NCBI GenBank assembly: GCA_030681515.1
Contig: JAUXSE010000053.1
Location: forward strand, 124,001 to 188,000
DNA: 64,000 nucleotides
Origin: Geothrix sp.
GTDB taxonomy: Bacteria > Acidobacteriota > Holophagae > Holophagales > Holophagaceae
Direction of reading: 5' to 3'
A program made the position numbers and the translations under genes. A model generated the notes under the pieces. That model saw only the letters and a list, made by a program, of their open reading frames with translations, was not told the DNA's origin and did not search any database. Below are positions 9,801-16,822 of this stretch, piece after piece (position 1 is the stretch's first letter; every line of letters begins with the position of its first letter).

Positions 9801-9954
9801 GCGGACCAGCCACCCCACCGCCAACCACCCCACCTCGGACCGGACCATCAAGGCGACCGGCAAGGCACTCTCCTGCCTCTCCTGCCACCAGCCGCACTTC
9901 TCCGGGAACCGGAATCTGCTCTCGGTCACGGGATGCGACGCCTGCCACAAGTAG
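6874..9954 (+). CDS. Giant multiheme c-type cytochrome with 43 CxxCH motifs
   Basis: A 1026-aa secreted protein with a signal-like N-terminus (RTLVSRLLALAFSTGLLAQ) and, by my count, 43 CxxCH sites, about one heme per 24 residues. The chain is built of repeats of the doubled CxxCH type: a unit of roughly 45 aa with two hemes, a His a few residues after each site, and recurring KGxxQHxP and LCLQCH strings. Such density suggests a long wire-like electron conduit or heme-based capacitor in the periplasm or on the surface. No S-layer, lipobox or membrane anchor is seen. Start is ATG 6874 or ATG 6886; neither has a strong ribosome site. It sits downstream of the tetraheme gene and convergent with the PPIase gene. 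Confidence 0.93.
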   Translation: MATTMTTPFRTLVSRLLALAFSTGLLAQPAPRACRECHPKVLETAAPATGHKPLLDGNCMWCHKKHGKANVNILHEGGGRALCVLCHKTFKPAPGERAAHRFEAKGECSACHGSHDTGQKKLLRKTTQDLCLSCHGDIQARMASAHPHAATDDCLACHQPHPSPIQYLLKPGTPGQCDTCHDAAGLSKSHASLPLKAGTCATCHDPHGSKTKGMLRDHQHAPFTPGQCSDCHPPSAGDQVQLVKPVPGLCLDCHGAIPGPGVQHQPVKAGECLTCHLPHASNRKGLLRAAPQDLCLQCHTGLLKGKSQHPPFREGACLDCHKPHESAGKKLLSAPPEKLCLQCHEDLVKGKSQHAPAAGGDCLACHESHSSAIAPMLKQPATALCATCHTDVVKGPIPHDPAKKGQCLACHSPHAAPSASLIKVGQLETCGSCHKKTVTRKMLHGPVKTGACSACHTPHGGTLPKLLKDDTDRLCTGCHDGLLKGDTKHKPAFGKGGCLACHDPHGGDRAKYLKREQPDNCYACHARKDKFQVVHAPVNDGACSGCHNPHSGTGPNMLVAPTIQATCATCHDLDDAALRQKHLVASLRKVDCAGCHEPHTSMKKGLIQKGTHAPFTESCSNCHMGSEGCATCHTLMDPGKIPGVGLHLARRMPQLCTSCHTDLEPKGAAVQHEPFRKGECTACHRPHASRHEALLDKPKSLTCLTCHPQPETPKNGWGHKPYLDSNCRICHVAHFTETKGLLRQKPIELCLSCHQDIATAVKAKHPHQPAAAGDCLTCHAAHTGTLAKGLNQPADQLCVSCHDVKDLQKPHQGYPVSAKDCVTCHDPHGSNHGGMLRASAHAPVAKGDCATCHASPSAAKPFATREALPGLCFTCHQSVAAAARKAFPHPPVANGECASCHSPHASSLPSLLAGHPSDLCLQCHEGLREEAAKAMSKHKPVLEGKCSICHTAHGGDARGFPRGDIQAVCVNCHKDKRTSHPTANHPTSDRTIKATGKALSCLSCHQPHFSGNRNLLSVTGCDACHK

Positions 9955-9975
9955 CTTCCCGCCCGCATTCCGGAA

Positions 9976-10008
9976 CCCGCCACCCCGTGGCAGCCACGGG
10001 AGGGCGGG
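9976..10008. terminator. Bidirectional hairpin between convergent genes
   Basis: Nested stem: CCCGCC (9976-9981) with GGCGGG (10003-10008), enclosing CCCGTGG (9984-9990) with CCACGGG (9994-10000) and a CAG loop. It lies between the stops of the 43-heme cytochrome and the PPIase. There is no T tract. Confidence 0.6.
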
Positions 10009-10012
10009 CCGA

Positions 10013-11608
10013 CTACTTCTTCGGGCCCCGCGCTACCCCGGCGGCGGCCCGGGCGTCCAGTTCACGGTCCACCAGGGCCCGGCCGTTCGCCTTGAGGTAG
10101 TCCACGCGAACCGCCTCCCGGCATTCATCCAGAGGCGGCACGGGACCCGGCCGGCGCTCCAGCACGTTGAAGAGCATGAACCCATCCGGGCCCAGCATGG
10201 GGCCCACGGGCTGGCCGAGGGAGCCCGAAAGCAGGGCCTGCATCAAGGACGGCGGCACCAGGTTCCGGAGCGCGGAGACTTCCACCCATCCGGGATCGGG
10301 ATCGCCCGTGGCCTCGGCGCTGCCGAACCGCTCCGCGGCCGCGCGCCAGGCCATGCCCGCGCGCACCTGGTTCAGCGCTTCATCCACCCGGTCCTTCGAT
10401 TCGGCCACCAGCACCTGCAGCCGCAGGGCCCCGATCGGCCGGAACCGTTCCGGGAAGGCCTCCTGGTGCCGCCGCAGATCGGGGTCGGGCACCGGGACGG
10501 AGGCCAGGAAATTCCCGGAGAACCTGGCCATGGCCTTTTCGCGCTCGTCCCTCCAGAGGGCGGCCTGGATATCGGGCCGCCGGTCCAGGCCCTGTTTCTG
10601 GGCCGCCGCCGCGAGCCGGATCTCGTCCGCCAGACCCTCCATGAACCGGGCCTTGGTGGCCGCGCCGAGGGAATGGCTCTGACCCATGGTCTTCAGCACG
10701 ACCTGGAGATGGGCCTTCAGCGCCTTCAGGGAAATCCTGGCGCCGGCCACCCGGCCTGCCACCCGCTTCTCATCGCCGGGAAGCGCCTCCGTGGTCCGGT
10801 CGGAGCCCAGCACGCCCAAGTCGGGGACGAGCGGATGGCGGGTCCGGAGGGTTTCGAGCGCCGCGTCGCGCTTCATCGCGGTCTGGGCATCCGCCGCCTG
10901 TTTCATCAGCGCCGGCCGTGCCGCGGGGAAATCCTCCGCCTTCGGGCGCCGCGCTTCCCAGACCTTGGCCACGTGCCAGCCGAACTCGCTCTTGAAGGGA
11001 CCCACCAGGGCCCCGATGGAAGCCGCGAACACCGGTTCCCCGAACGCGGCCACCAGCTCCCTCTGCCGGATCCAGCCCAGGCTCCCCTGGTTCGTGGCCG
11101 CGCTGGGATCCTTCGAAACGTCCGCCGCGACCGTCTCGAAGGGCTCCCCGCCCTGGAGGCGTTTCAGCGCCGCCTCGGCCTCCTCCTGGGCCTTGCACAG
11201 CACATGGGAAACCCGGCGCTGCTCGCCCTGGGCCAGGTAGGCGGCAAGGACCTGGTCCTCGGTCATGGCGGGGTGGCCGGGTCGCGCCTCCAGGTAGGCT
11301 TTCCCGAGAATCGCCCTCCGTCCCTCCTGCCGATCCTCCTGCCACGCGGGCGTCTTCAGCAATCCCTTGGCCTCGGCCCAGCTCCAGGCTGCCTCCAGCC
11401 GGGCGAGTCTTGCGGCCACGGCCTCGACGGAAAGGGACGGATCCGCGGATCGGATCGCCTGCTGTTTCGCCTGGACCGGGATGCGCGGGGCCTCGGCGGC
11501 CATGGCGGTCATGGCGGCCATGGCCGCACCTGCCAGAGCCGGAACCGCCAGGCAGCCAGCCGCACCGCGCCCGGCAAGGGCGTTCCATCCGAAGGACATG
11601 GGGTGCAT
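10013..11608 (-). CDS. Periplasmic parvulin-type peptidyl-prolyl isomerase (SurA/PpiC-like)
   Basis: Folding factor of 531 aa, probably exported. Start placed at the ATG behind AGGAG (MHPMSFGW...), followed by a hydrophobic Ala-rich signal-like stretch. A canonical parvulin domain spans about residues 140-240 (RRVSHVLCK, then GSLGWIRQRELVAAF and GPFKSEFGWHVAKV); a second, more divergent one lies in the C-terminal third (LRLQVLVAES...GWVEVSALRN). Last gene of the barrel, cytochrome, PPIase set, so its likely job is folding or assembly of the barrel or the cytochromes. Confidence 0.88.
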   Translation of the reverse strand: MHPMSFGWNALAGRGAAGCLAVPALAGAAMAAMTAMAAEAPRIPVQAKQQAIRSADPSLSVEAVAARLARLEAAWSWAEAKGLLKTPAWQEDRQEGRRAILGKAYLEARPGHPAMTEDQVLAAYLAQGEQRRVSHVLCKAQEEAEAALKRLQGGEPFETVAADVSKDPSAATNQGSLGWIRQRELVAAFGEPVFAASIGALVGPFKSEFGWHVAKVWEARRPKAEDFPAARPALMKQAADAQTAMKRDAALETLRTRHPLVPDLGVLGSDRTTEALPGDEKRVAGRVAGARISLKALKAHLQVVLKTMGQSHSLGAATKARFMEGLADEIRLAAAAQKQGLDRRPDIQAALWRDEREKAMARFSGNFLASVPVPDPDLRRHQEAFPERFRPIGALRLQVLVAESKDRVDEALNQVRAGMAWRAAAERFGSAEATGDPDPGWVEVSALRNLVPPSLMQALLSGSLGQPVGPMLGPDGFMLFNVLERRPGPVPPLDECREAVRVDYLKANGRALVDRELDARAAAGVARGPKK

Positions 11609-11683
11609 GGGTGGCTCCTGGAATCCGGGACGACCCCGGGGGTTCAAAGGCCCAGGCATGAGAAGGCTGCCCATGGGCCGGGA

Positions 11684-12892
11684 TCAGTAGCGGGTCTGCA
11701 CATGGTCATGGCCATGACAGGTGAGCGTGCAGGTCCCGCGGCCCAGACCCGCCCGCTGGAAGGAGGGGCCCCCGACGGAGGAGGCGGTCACCACCGACCG
11801 GTCGAATTCGATCAGGGCGGCCTGACGGAGGGAGCCGTGGGAGGCGTGGCAGGTGGCGCAGGTGGCGGGCTCGCCGTAGCCCGGCATGTAGGCACCGCCC
11901 CGGCCCGGCCCGCGGTCCTTCGGCGAACGGATCCCGAGCACCGCCGCGGCTTCCGAAAAGGCGGAGGCCTGGGGCCGGGTGGATCCAGAGCCGCTGTTCG
12001 TGAACCCGTTCAGATGCTGGGCGTGGAAGGGGAAGGACTGGTTGGCGGTGATGGACTGCTTGTCGTGGCAAAGGAAACAGAGATCGTTGACCCGCTCGCC
12101 GAGCCGGGCCAGATCCTTCTCCCGGCCGAAGGGCGCCTTCAGCAGGGAGGCGTGGGGGGACACATGGGGCCCCCGGGCGCCAGCGGGATCGGGGTTGTCG
12201 TGGCAGGAGACGCAATCGAGCCGGCCCTGGAACGCGGAGGTGCGGAGGCTGGGCAGTTCCGGACGGGCGGCGGCGGTGGAACCGATGGCATGGCTGGAGG
12301 CGGCGCCCTTGGCGAAGAGCGACCCCAGATCCGGATGGCCGGAGGGAAGCGGCGCGGCCTCGGGCCCCGCGTGGCAGCCGAAGCAGACCTCGGCCACGGA
12401 CATGGGCTTGCGATCCACCAGCTGGCCGCGGGTGTCGAAGGCCGTGGCCCGCAACCGGCCCCGTTCCTTCCCGTGGGGATCGTGGCACCCCGAGCAATCC
12501 TGGGCCAGACGGACGGTCCGGGTGCCGGCCTTGACGGCGCGGCTGTAGGTTTCGGCCCGGCGGGAGCTGAATCGGTTCTTCAAGTGCCCGGATCCCTGCC
12601 CGCTCCAGGCGGGCAGCTTGGGCGCACCATCCGCGGTGGGTGCCGCATTCAAGCCTTCGTGGCAGGAAAGGCAGATCTGATCAATGGTGCCGCGGCCTGG
12701 CCTGGACCCCTTCAGCGTCATGCCGCCCATGGCCCCCTTGTGTCCCTTGTGGCAGGCGGCGCAGTTCCGGTGGACGCTCGAGGCCCCAACCTTCGCGCGG
12801 GCCAGGCCCTGGGCCGGCACCGGAACGGGCGCCTGGGGCAGCAGGATAGTCGTGAGGCAGACCAGCGTCAGCCGCCGGAGGATGCCCCTCAT
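11684..12892 (-). CDS. Octaheme c-type cytochrome, candidate conduit partner of the outer-membrane barrel
   Basis: Exported 402-aa cytochrome with an N-terminal hydrophobic signal (RRLTLVCLTTILLPQ). Seven CxxCH sites (CAACH, CLSCH, CSGCH, CFGCH, CVSCH, CFLCH, CATCH) plus one unusual CxxxCH (CTLTCH) near the C-terminus, so eight hemes are possible. It overlaps the barrel gene by 4 nt (ATGA), which implies tight stoichiometry; barrel plus multiheme cytochrome is the arrangement of porin-cytochrome conduits (MtrAB, OmbB-OmaB). By analogy it would sit in or under the barrel and carry electrons across the outer membrane. Confidence 0.88.
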   Translation of the reverse strand: MRGILRRLTLVCLTTILLPQAPVPVPAQGLARAKVGASSVHRNCAACHKGHKGAMGGMTLKGSRPGRGTIDQICLSCHEGLNAAPTADGAPKLPAWSGQGSGHLKNRFSSRRAETYSRAVKAGTRTVRLAQDCSGCHDPHGKERGRLRATAFDTRGQLVDRKPMSVAEVCFGCHAGPEAAPLPSGHPDLGSLFAKGAASSHAIGSTAAARPELPSLRTSAFQGRLDCVSCHDNPDPAGARGPHVSPHASLLKAPFGREKDLARLGERVNDLCFLCHDKQSITANQSFPFHAQHLNGFTNSGSGSTRPQASAFSEAAAVLGIRSPKDRGPGRGGAYMPGYGEPATCATCHASHGSLRQAALIEFDRSVVTASSVGGPSFQRAGLGRGTCTLTCHGHDHVQTRY

Positions 12893-14655
12893 CGCCCGAG
12901 CCTCACGCAGGCCGTGTCGAACCAGCGCAGCAGGTCCAGGGTGACTCGCTCGCTGCGGATCCCGTTTTCCATCCTGGATACCTCATACCGGACGCGGAGC
13001 GAAACCTGCCTGAAGCTGAGATCGGCCCAGGTGGACACGGTCGTCGTCGGCGCCGCCAGAGAGGAATCGTAGCGCAGGACCATCACGCCGAAGGGCACCT
13101 TCCAGAGGCGGGTCGTCAGCCCCACCGATTGGTTGCGGCTCTGGGCGTCCAGGTCCGATCCGGCCCAGGCCAGCCCCAGGGTGGAGGCCGAGGCCGTCAG
13201 GCTGCGGTGGGTGCTGCTGTACCCCATGGAACCGGTGATGGACGTATTTCCCATCCGGTAGGATCCGTTGGCCATGAGGTCGGCGTTCCTCGTGTCCATT
13301 CCCTTCTGGGTCATCTCCGCGTCGCGCTTGTAGTCCCCGGCGAGGAAGAGGTGGAAGTTCCCGCGGGTCTGCACCTGGCCCGTCACCCGGGCCCAGTCCA
13401 TCTTCCCCTGGCCCACATTTTCAGCAATCCGCCACAGGTCCGCCGTGAACCCGAAGCTTCCGGTCTGCCGCATCCGGCGCCGCAGCATGTCCTGGGCCAG
13501 CTCGGAGGGAACGAAATCCGGCGGATACTCCTCGCGCACCCGGCGGTCGAAGCTCCAGTCGCTGAGGAAGAACAGGCTGTGGCGGATGAGTTCTGGAACA
13601 TCGCCCCCGCGGGCGATGCCGAGGTTCATGGTGGTGGTGGTGCTGGAGGCATCCCGGTGGTCGAAGGTCTGGCGCAGGCCCGATACGCCGAGATCCGCGT
13701 GGATGCGCCAGTCCTGGTTCAGGGCGTAGGCGCCACCCAGGATCGCGGAGCTCGTGCGCGTGCCCAGGCCCAGATCCCTGGTGGCGGATTGGCTGAAGGC
13801 ACCGGTGGCATGCGCGTTCCATCGGCCCGAGGTGAACACCATGGATTCGGAAGCGAAGGCCGTTGCGGTGCGGTACTGTCCCGCCGTGATCGCCCCGGCG
13901 GAGGCCGTGGTCAGGGAATGCCAGAAGCCGGTGATGGGGCCGTAGAAGGTGGTTCCGAGGTCGAACCAGCGGGTGGTCCCCGTATCCTGGATCTGCGACC
14001 GCGTGCGGAGCATCCACTCGCGCCCGATATGGGATTCCGTATCCAGGCCCGCGATGAACATCCGCCATCCAAAGGCAGAACCGGGGGCCGTGAACTCCTG
14101 CCGGGTGGCCTGGAAGATCGCCTGGGTGGTTCCGTTCCGCTGGTTTGCCTCCAGTTTCCAGAGGGACCAGTCGTCCTTCTGGTCCCCCAGCCGGGAGGAT
14201 CCGTGCCGATAGGACAGGCGGATATCCTGGAGGAGCCTGCTGTTGAAGCTCATTCCGGCCCCCCAGACATCGCCCTTCACCCGGCCCGAATCGAAAAGAT
14301 CCGGCGTCTGGGAATGCTGGTAGTCCACGTGGAGACGGAAGGGGCGGTAGGGAAAGAGGCTGATCCGGGCCCCGTAGCGGCTGAGGCCCGACTCCGAATC
14401 GGATTCGGCGCCATAGGACAGCCGGTTGTACTCCACCGCGCCGTTCACGGCCAGCGCCCCCAGGCGGTAGGTGAAGATGGGCAGGCCCGCCTCCACCTCG
14501 TACAGGGCCTGGGTCGTGGAAGCGGAGGGAGACTGGCTGATCTGCCACTGGTTGTAGTGAAGCTGGAACCGCTGGTTCAGGAAAAGCGGGCAGTCCTCCG
14601 CCGGGGCCGTGGTGGCCGCGCCCAGGAGAAGCAGCGGAAGGAGGCGGAGCTTCAC
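12889..14655 (-). CDS. Outer-membrane beta-barrel protein of a porin-cytochrome conduit
   Basis: A 588-aa exported protein: signal peptide MKLRLLPLLLLGAATTAPA, then a long run of amphipathic strands with turns typical of a large barrel of about 20 or more strands. I see no plug or TonB box. It overlaps the octaheme gene by 4 nt. Sequence is not obviously MtrB or OmbB, but position and length fit a barrel that houses a multiheme cytochrome. It lies downstream of the second tetraheme gene, from which a strong hairpin separates it. Confidence 0.8.
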   Translation of the reverse strand: MKLRLLPLLLLGAATTAPAEDCPLFLNQRFQLHYNQWQISQSPSASTTQALYEVEAGLPIFTYRLGALAVNGAVEYNRLSYGAESDSESGLSRYGARISLFPYRPFRLHVDYQHSQTPDLFDSGRVKGDVWGAGMSFNSRLLQDIRLSYRHGSSRLGDQKDDWSLWKLEANQRNGTTQAIFQATRQEFTAPGSAFGWRMFIAGLDTESHIGREWMLRTRSQIQDTGTTRWFDLGTTFYGPITGFWHSLTTASAGAITAGQYRTATAFASESMVFTSGRWNAHATGAFSQSATRDLGLGTRTSSAILGGAYALNQDWRIHADLGVSGLRQTFDHRDASSTTTTMNLGIARGGDVPELIRHSLFFLSDWSFDRRVREEYPPDFVPSELAQDMLRRRMRQTGSFGFTADLWRIAENVGQGKMDWARVTGQVQTRGNFHLFLAGDYKRDAEMTQKGMDTRNADLMANGSYRMGNTSITGSMGYSSTHRSLTASASTLGLAWAGSDLDAQSRNQSVGLTTRLWKVPFGVMVLRYDSSLAAPTTTVSTWADLSFRQVSLRVRYEVSRMENGIRSERVTLDLLRWFDTACVRLGR

Positions 14656-14688
14656 GGGAGACCTTCAACGAAGGAGGCCAGGCAAAGC

Positions 14689-14716
14689 GCGGGGGGCGGA
14701 TAGGACCGCCCCCCGC
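14689..14716 (-). terminator. Strong hairpin between tetraheme cytochrome and barrel genes
   Basis: Perfect 11-bp GC stem (14689-14699 with 14706-14716) and a 6-nt loop, 23 nt past the tetraheme stop. No T tract. It probably ends or attenuates transcription, or protects the cytochrome mRNA, so that the filament subunit is made in excess over the barrel, cytochrome and PPIase. Confidence 0.7.
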
Positions 14717-14739
14717 AGTCTATGCAGCCAGGCGATCGC

Positions 14740-15408
14740 CTACTTGATGTGGCAGGCGGTGCAGAGGGCTGAGCCGCTCATGGTCACGCGCAGGAAGGGC
14801 GCGAGGGTGTTGCTGTGCACGTTGTGGCAGGAGGCGCACTGCACCTTTTCGGAACCGAGGGTGCCGAAGAGCTTCACGCTGTTGGCCAGGCCGAGCACCG
14901 TCGCCTTGGCCACCAGGCCGGTATCGGTGGCGGGGTAGGTGATGGAGATCGGGTGATCGTTGGTGAGATCCTTGCCGAGCAGGGCGCTGCCGCTGGCAAT
15001 GAAGCCGGTGGCGTTCACGCCGCCCGCCGCGGTGTAGGTCAGGGACACGATGTCGTTGGGCAGGTTGATCATGTTGCCCACGGCCTGGGTGCCGTCATGG
15101 CAGGTGAAGCAGGCCATGCTGGCGCCGGTGGGGGTAGCGTCCACCACACCCTGCAGGCTGGATCCGGGATTGTTGGTGGTGTTGTACATCGTGAAGCCCG
15201 TGGTGACCGTGGTGGTCTTGTTCCACAGGGGCACGATCTGGCTGGCGACGGCGGCGGAGCCGTGGGGCGTGTGGCAGAACACGCAGGTCTGCGTGGTGTT
15301 GGTCCTGGCACCGGAACCCGTGGCGCTCAGGTCGTGCTTGGTGCCCAGGATCTGGGCGCCGAGGCTCATCGAGCCGGCGGCCAAAAGGACGACGAGAAGG
15401 GATTTCAT
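14740..15408 (-). CDS. Tetraheme c-type cytochrome, OmcE-like paralog
   Basis: A 222-aa secreted cytochrome, paralog of the product at 6040-6738. Signal peptide MKSLLVVLLAAGSMSLGAQ, then GTKHDL, four heme sites (CVFCHTPHG, CFTCHDGT, CASCHNVH, CTACH), TNDHPISITYP and FLRV...CTACHIK. These are the landmarks of the OmcE-type tetraheme family whose members form heme-stacked extracellular filaments in Geobacter and relatives. Ribosome site GAGGTGA stands 4 nt before the ATG. The NHL gene is 48 bp upstream. Filament formation is inferred. Confidence 0.9.
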   Translation of the reverse strand: MKSLLVVLLAAGSMSLGAQILGTKHDLSATGSGARTNTTQTCVFCHTPHGSAAVASQIVPLWNKTTTVTTGFTMYNTTNNPGSSLQGVVDATPTGASMACFTCHDGTQAVGNMINLPNDIVSLTYTAAGGVNATGFIASGSALLGKDLTNDHPISITYPATDTGLVAKATVLGLANSVKLFGTLGSEKVQCASCHNVHSNTLAPFLRVTMSGSALCTACHIK

Positions 15409-15456
15409 GGTTCACCTCGTGGGTGGGGGTTGGGGAGGGGGAAAAACGGGGTGCTG

Positions 15457-16512
15457 CTACTGCACGGCGGGAGAGGAAGCGGGGGCTTCCTTTTCCGCTC
15501 GCAAATACTGGAATTTCTGGATGCGGCCATTGATCTGATCGGCCACGTAGATGCCTCCATCGGCGCCGACGGCGATGCCGTTGGGCGCCTGGAACTGGCC
15601 CCTGCGCACGCCACCCTGACCCACGAAGGTCAGGATTCGGCCCTCCTGGTCGAAGACCTGGAAGTTGCTGAAGGTGCCGTCCACCACATAGAGGTTGCCG
15701 TCGGGATCCACGGCGATGCCCTTGGGGCGGGCGAACTGGCCCGGAAGGTCACCGACCTTGCCGAAGGCGCGCAGGAACTTGCCGTTGAAGTCGAAGATCT
15801 GGATGCGGAAGTTGCCCGTATCGGCCACCGCGAAGCCGGTGCCCGGCACGATGCAGACATAGGACGGGAAGTTGAACTGCCCCTCCTCGCTGCCCCGGCC
15901 GCCGATGGTCTTGAGGTGCTTGAAGGCCCGGTTGTAGAAGCGCACCGAATGCTCGTCGCCGTTCACCACGATCAGGAGATCCCGGGCCTCGTCCACCGCC
16001 AGGCCCACGGGCCGGCTGATGCCATCCGCCTTGCCCAAAGCGCCCAATTGCCGGCCTTCCTTGTCGAAGGCCACCACCTGATGGGTGTTGGCGCTGGCGG
16101 CGAACACCATCTTCGAATCCACCGCCAGCCCCGTGGGGGTGGGCAGCGCGGCGCCGCTGAGGCTGGAAAAGGCCCAGATCTTCTTGTTCGCCGGGTCCAT
16201 GGCGATGATGCCGAGGGTGAAATCGCCCACGAAGATCACGCCTTTGTCATCCACCGCCACCGTGAGGGGGCGCTGAAGCCAGATCACGTCTTCGGATTTC
16301 CCCGCCAGCCGATCAATGAAGCTGCGTTTCTTCTTGGCGCTCACATCAAAGGCATTGCGGTACTCGGCCACCCACTTGATGCGGGCCGGCGCGGGCGGAG
16401 CGGGCCAGACGAGCACTTCGTCCACGGGCGCCGCCTTCTGGGCGGCGAGCGGCACCACCGCGCCCGCGGCGAACGCGAGGCCAGCGAACAGCAGGGTGGC
16501 TGGTTTGGACAT
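15457..16512 (-). CDS. Secreted NHL-repeat beta-propeller protein
   Basis: A 351-aa exported protein (signal ending near PLAAQ) with about six NHL-type blades: repeated segments such as GLAVD, GIAVDPDGNLYVVD, GIAVGADGGIYVAD and RIQIFDFNGKFLRAFG. NHL propellers recur beside multiheme cytochrome clusters, where they are thought to act as scaffolds or binding partners. First gene of the minus-strand tetraheme/barrel/cytochrome/PPIase set and divergent from a second NHL gene. No catalytic motif is visible. Confidence 0.88.
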   Translation of the reverse strand: MSKPATLLFAGLAFAAGAVVPLAAQKAAPVDEVLVWPAPPAPARIKWVAEYRNAFDVSAKKKRSFIDRLAGKSEDVIWLQRPLTVAVDDKGVIFVGDFTLGIIAMDPANKKIWAFSSLSGAALPTPTGLAVDSKMVFAASANTHQVVAFDKEGRQLGALGKADGISRPVGLAVDEARDLLIVVNGDEHSVRFYNRAFKHLKTIGGRGSEEGQFNFPSYVCIVPGTGFAVADTGNFRIQIFDFNGKFLRAFGKVGDLPGQFARPKGIAVDPDGNLYVVDGTFSNFQVFDQEGRILTFVGQGGVRRGQFQAPNGIAVGADGGIYVADQINGRIQKFQYLRAEKEAPASSPAVQ

Positions 16513-16822
16513 GCTTTCGGCCTTCCGGATGTCTTGCGTCGGCCAACGTCACAGGAACCTGTCAGCTGACCCCTCAAAATAGGCTCCATAGACGAACATT
16601 GGGTCATCTATTTATGTGACTTCAGTCACCTGACTTTTTTTTCATATCAAGTTTTATGTTCTGCAACCGCGCATCGTGAAGAAGAACTCAACCGTAAATT
16701 TGAGACATAGATCATGCATTCGTCATGAAACGACAAAAGGGCCTATTCTTATGGCAATTCTGGCCCTGGGCCTGGATCGCCACCCCCGAACCCTGTTTGG
16801 CTCCTTCGCGGAGGTCAATCTC
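16513..16822. other. AT-rich divergent promoter region between two NHL operons
   Basis: About 310 bp, clearly more AT-rich than the surroundings. It holds the CRP-like palindrome at 16615-16629, an inverted pair TGACCC...GGGTCA around 16567-16605, and T- and A-rich stretches suited to promoters in both directions. The rightward frame is open across part of it, but the GGAGG-supported start is at 16823. Confidence 0.6.
16615..16629. promoter_or_regulatory. CRP/FNR-family-like operator
   Basis: TGTGA-N6-TCACC, 9 of 10 matches to the CRP-type consensus, with a tight GTGAC-TTCA-GTCAC palindrome. It sits midway between divergent NHL/cytochrome operons (about 100 bp from the leftward start, 195 bp from the rightward one), so one regulator could control both. 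Inferred. Confidence 0.4.

Noticed and set aside
6829-9948. 1039-codon minus-strand open frame opposite the 43-heme gene
   Set aside because: It is the antisense shadow of a GC-rich repeated coding sequence; the plus strand carries a signal peptide and 43 regular CxxCH motifs, while the minus product is low-complexity.
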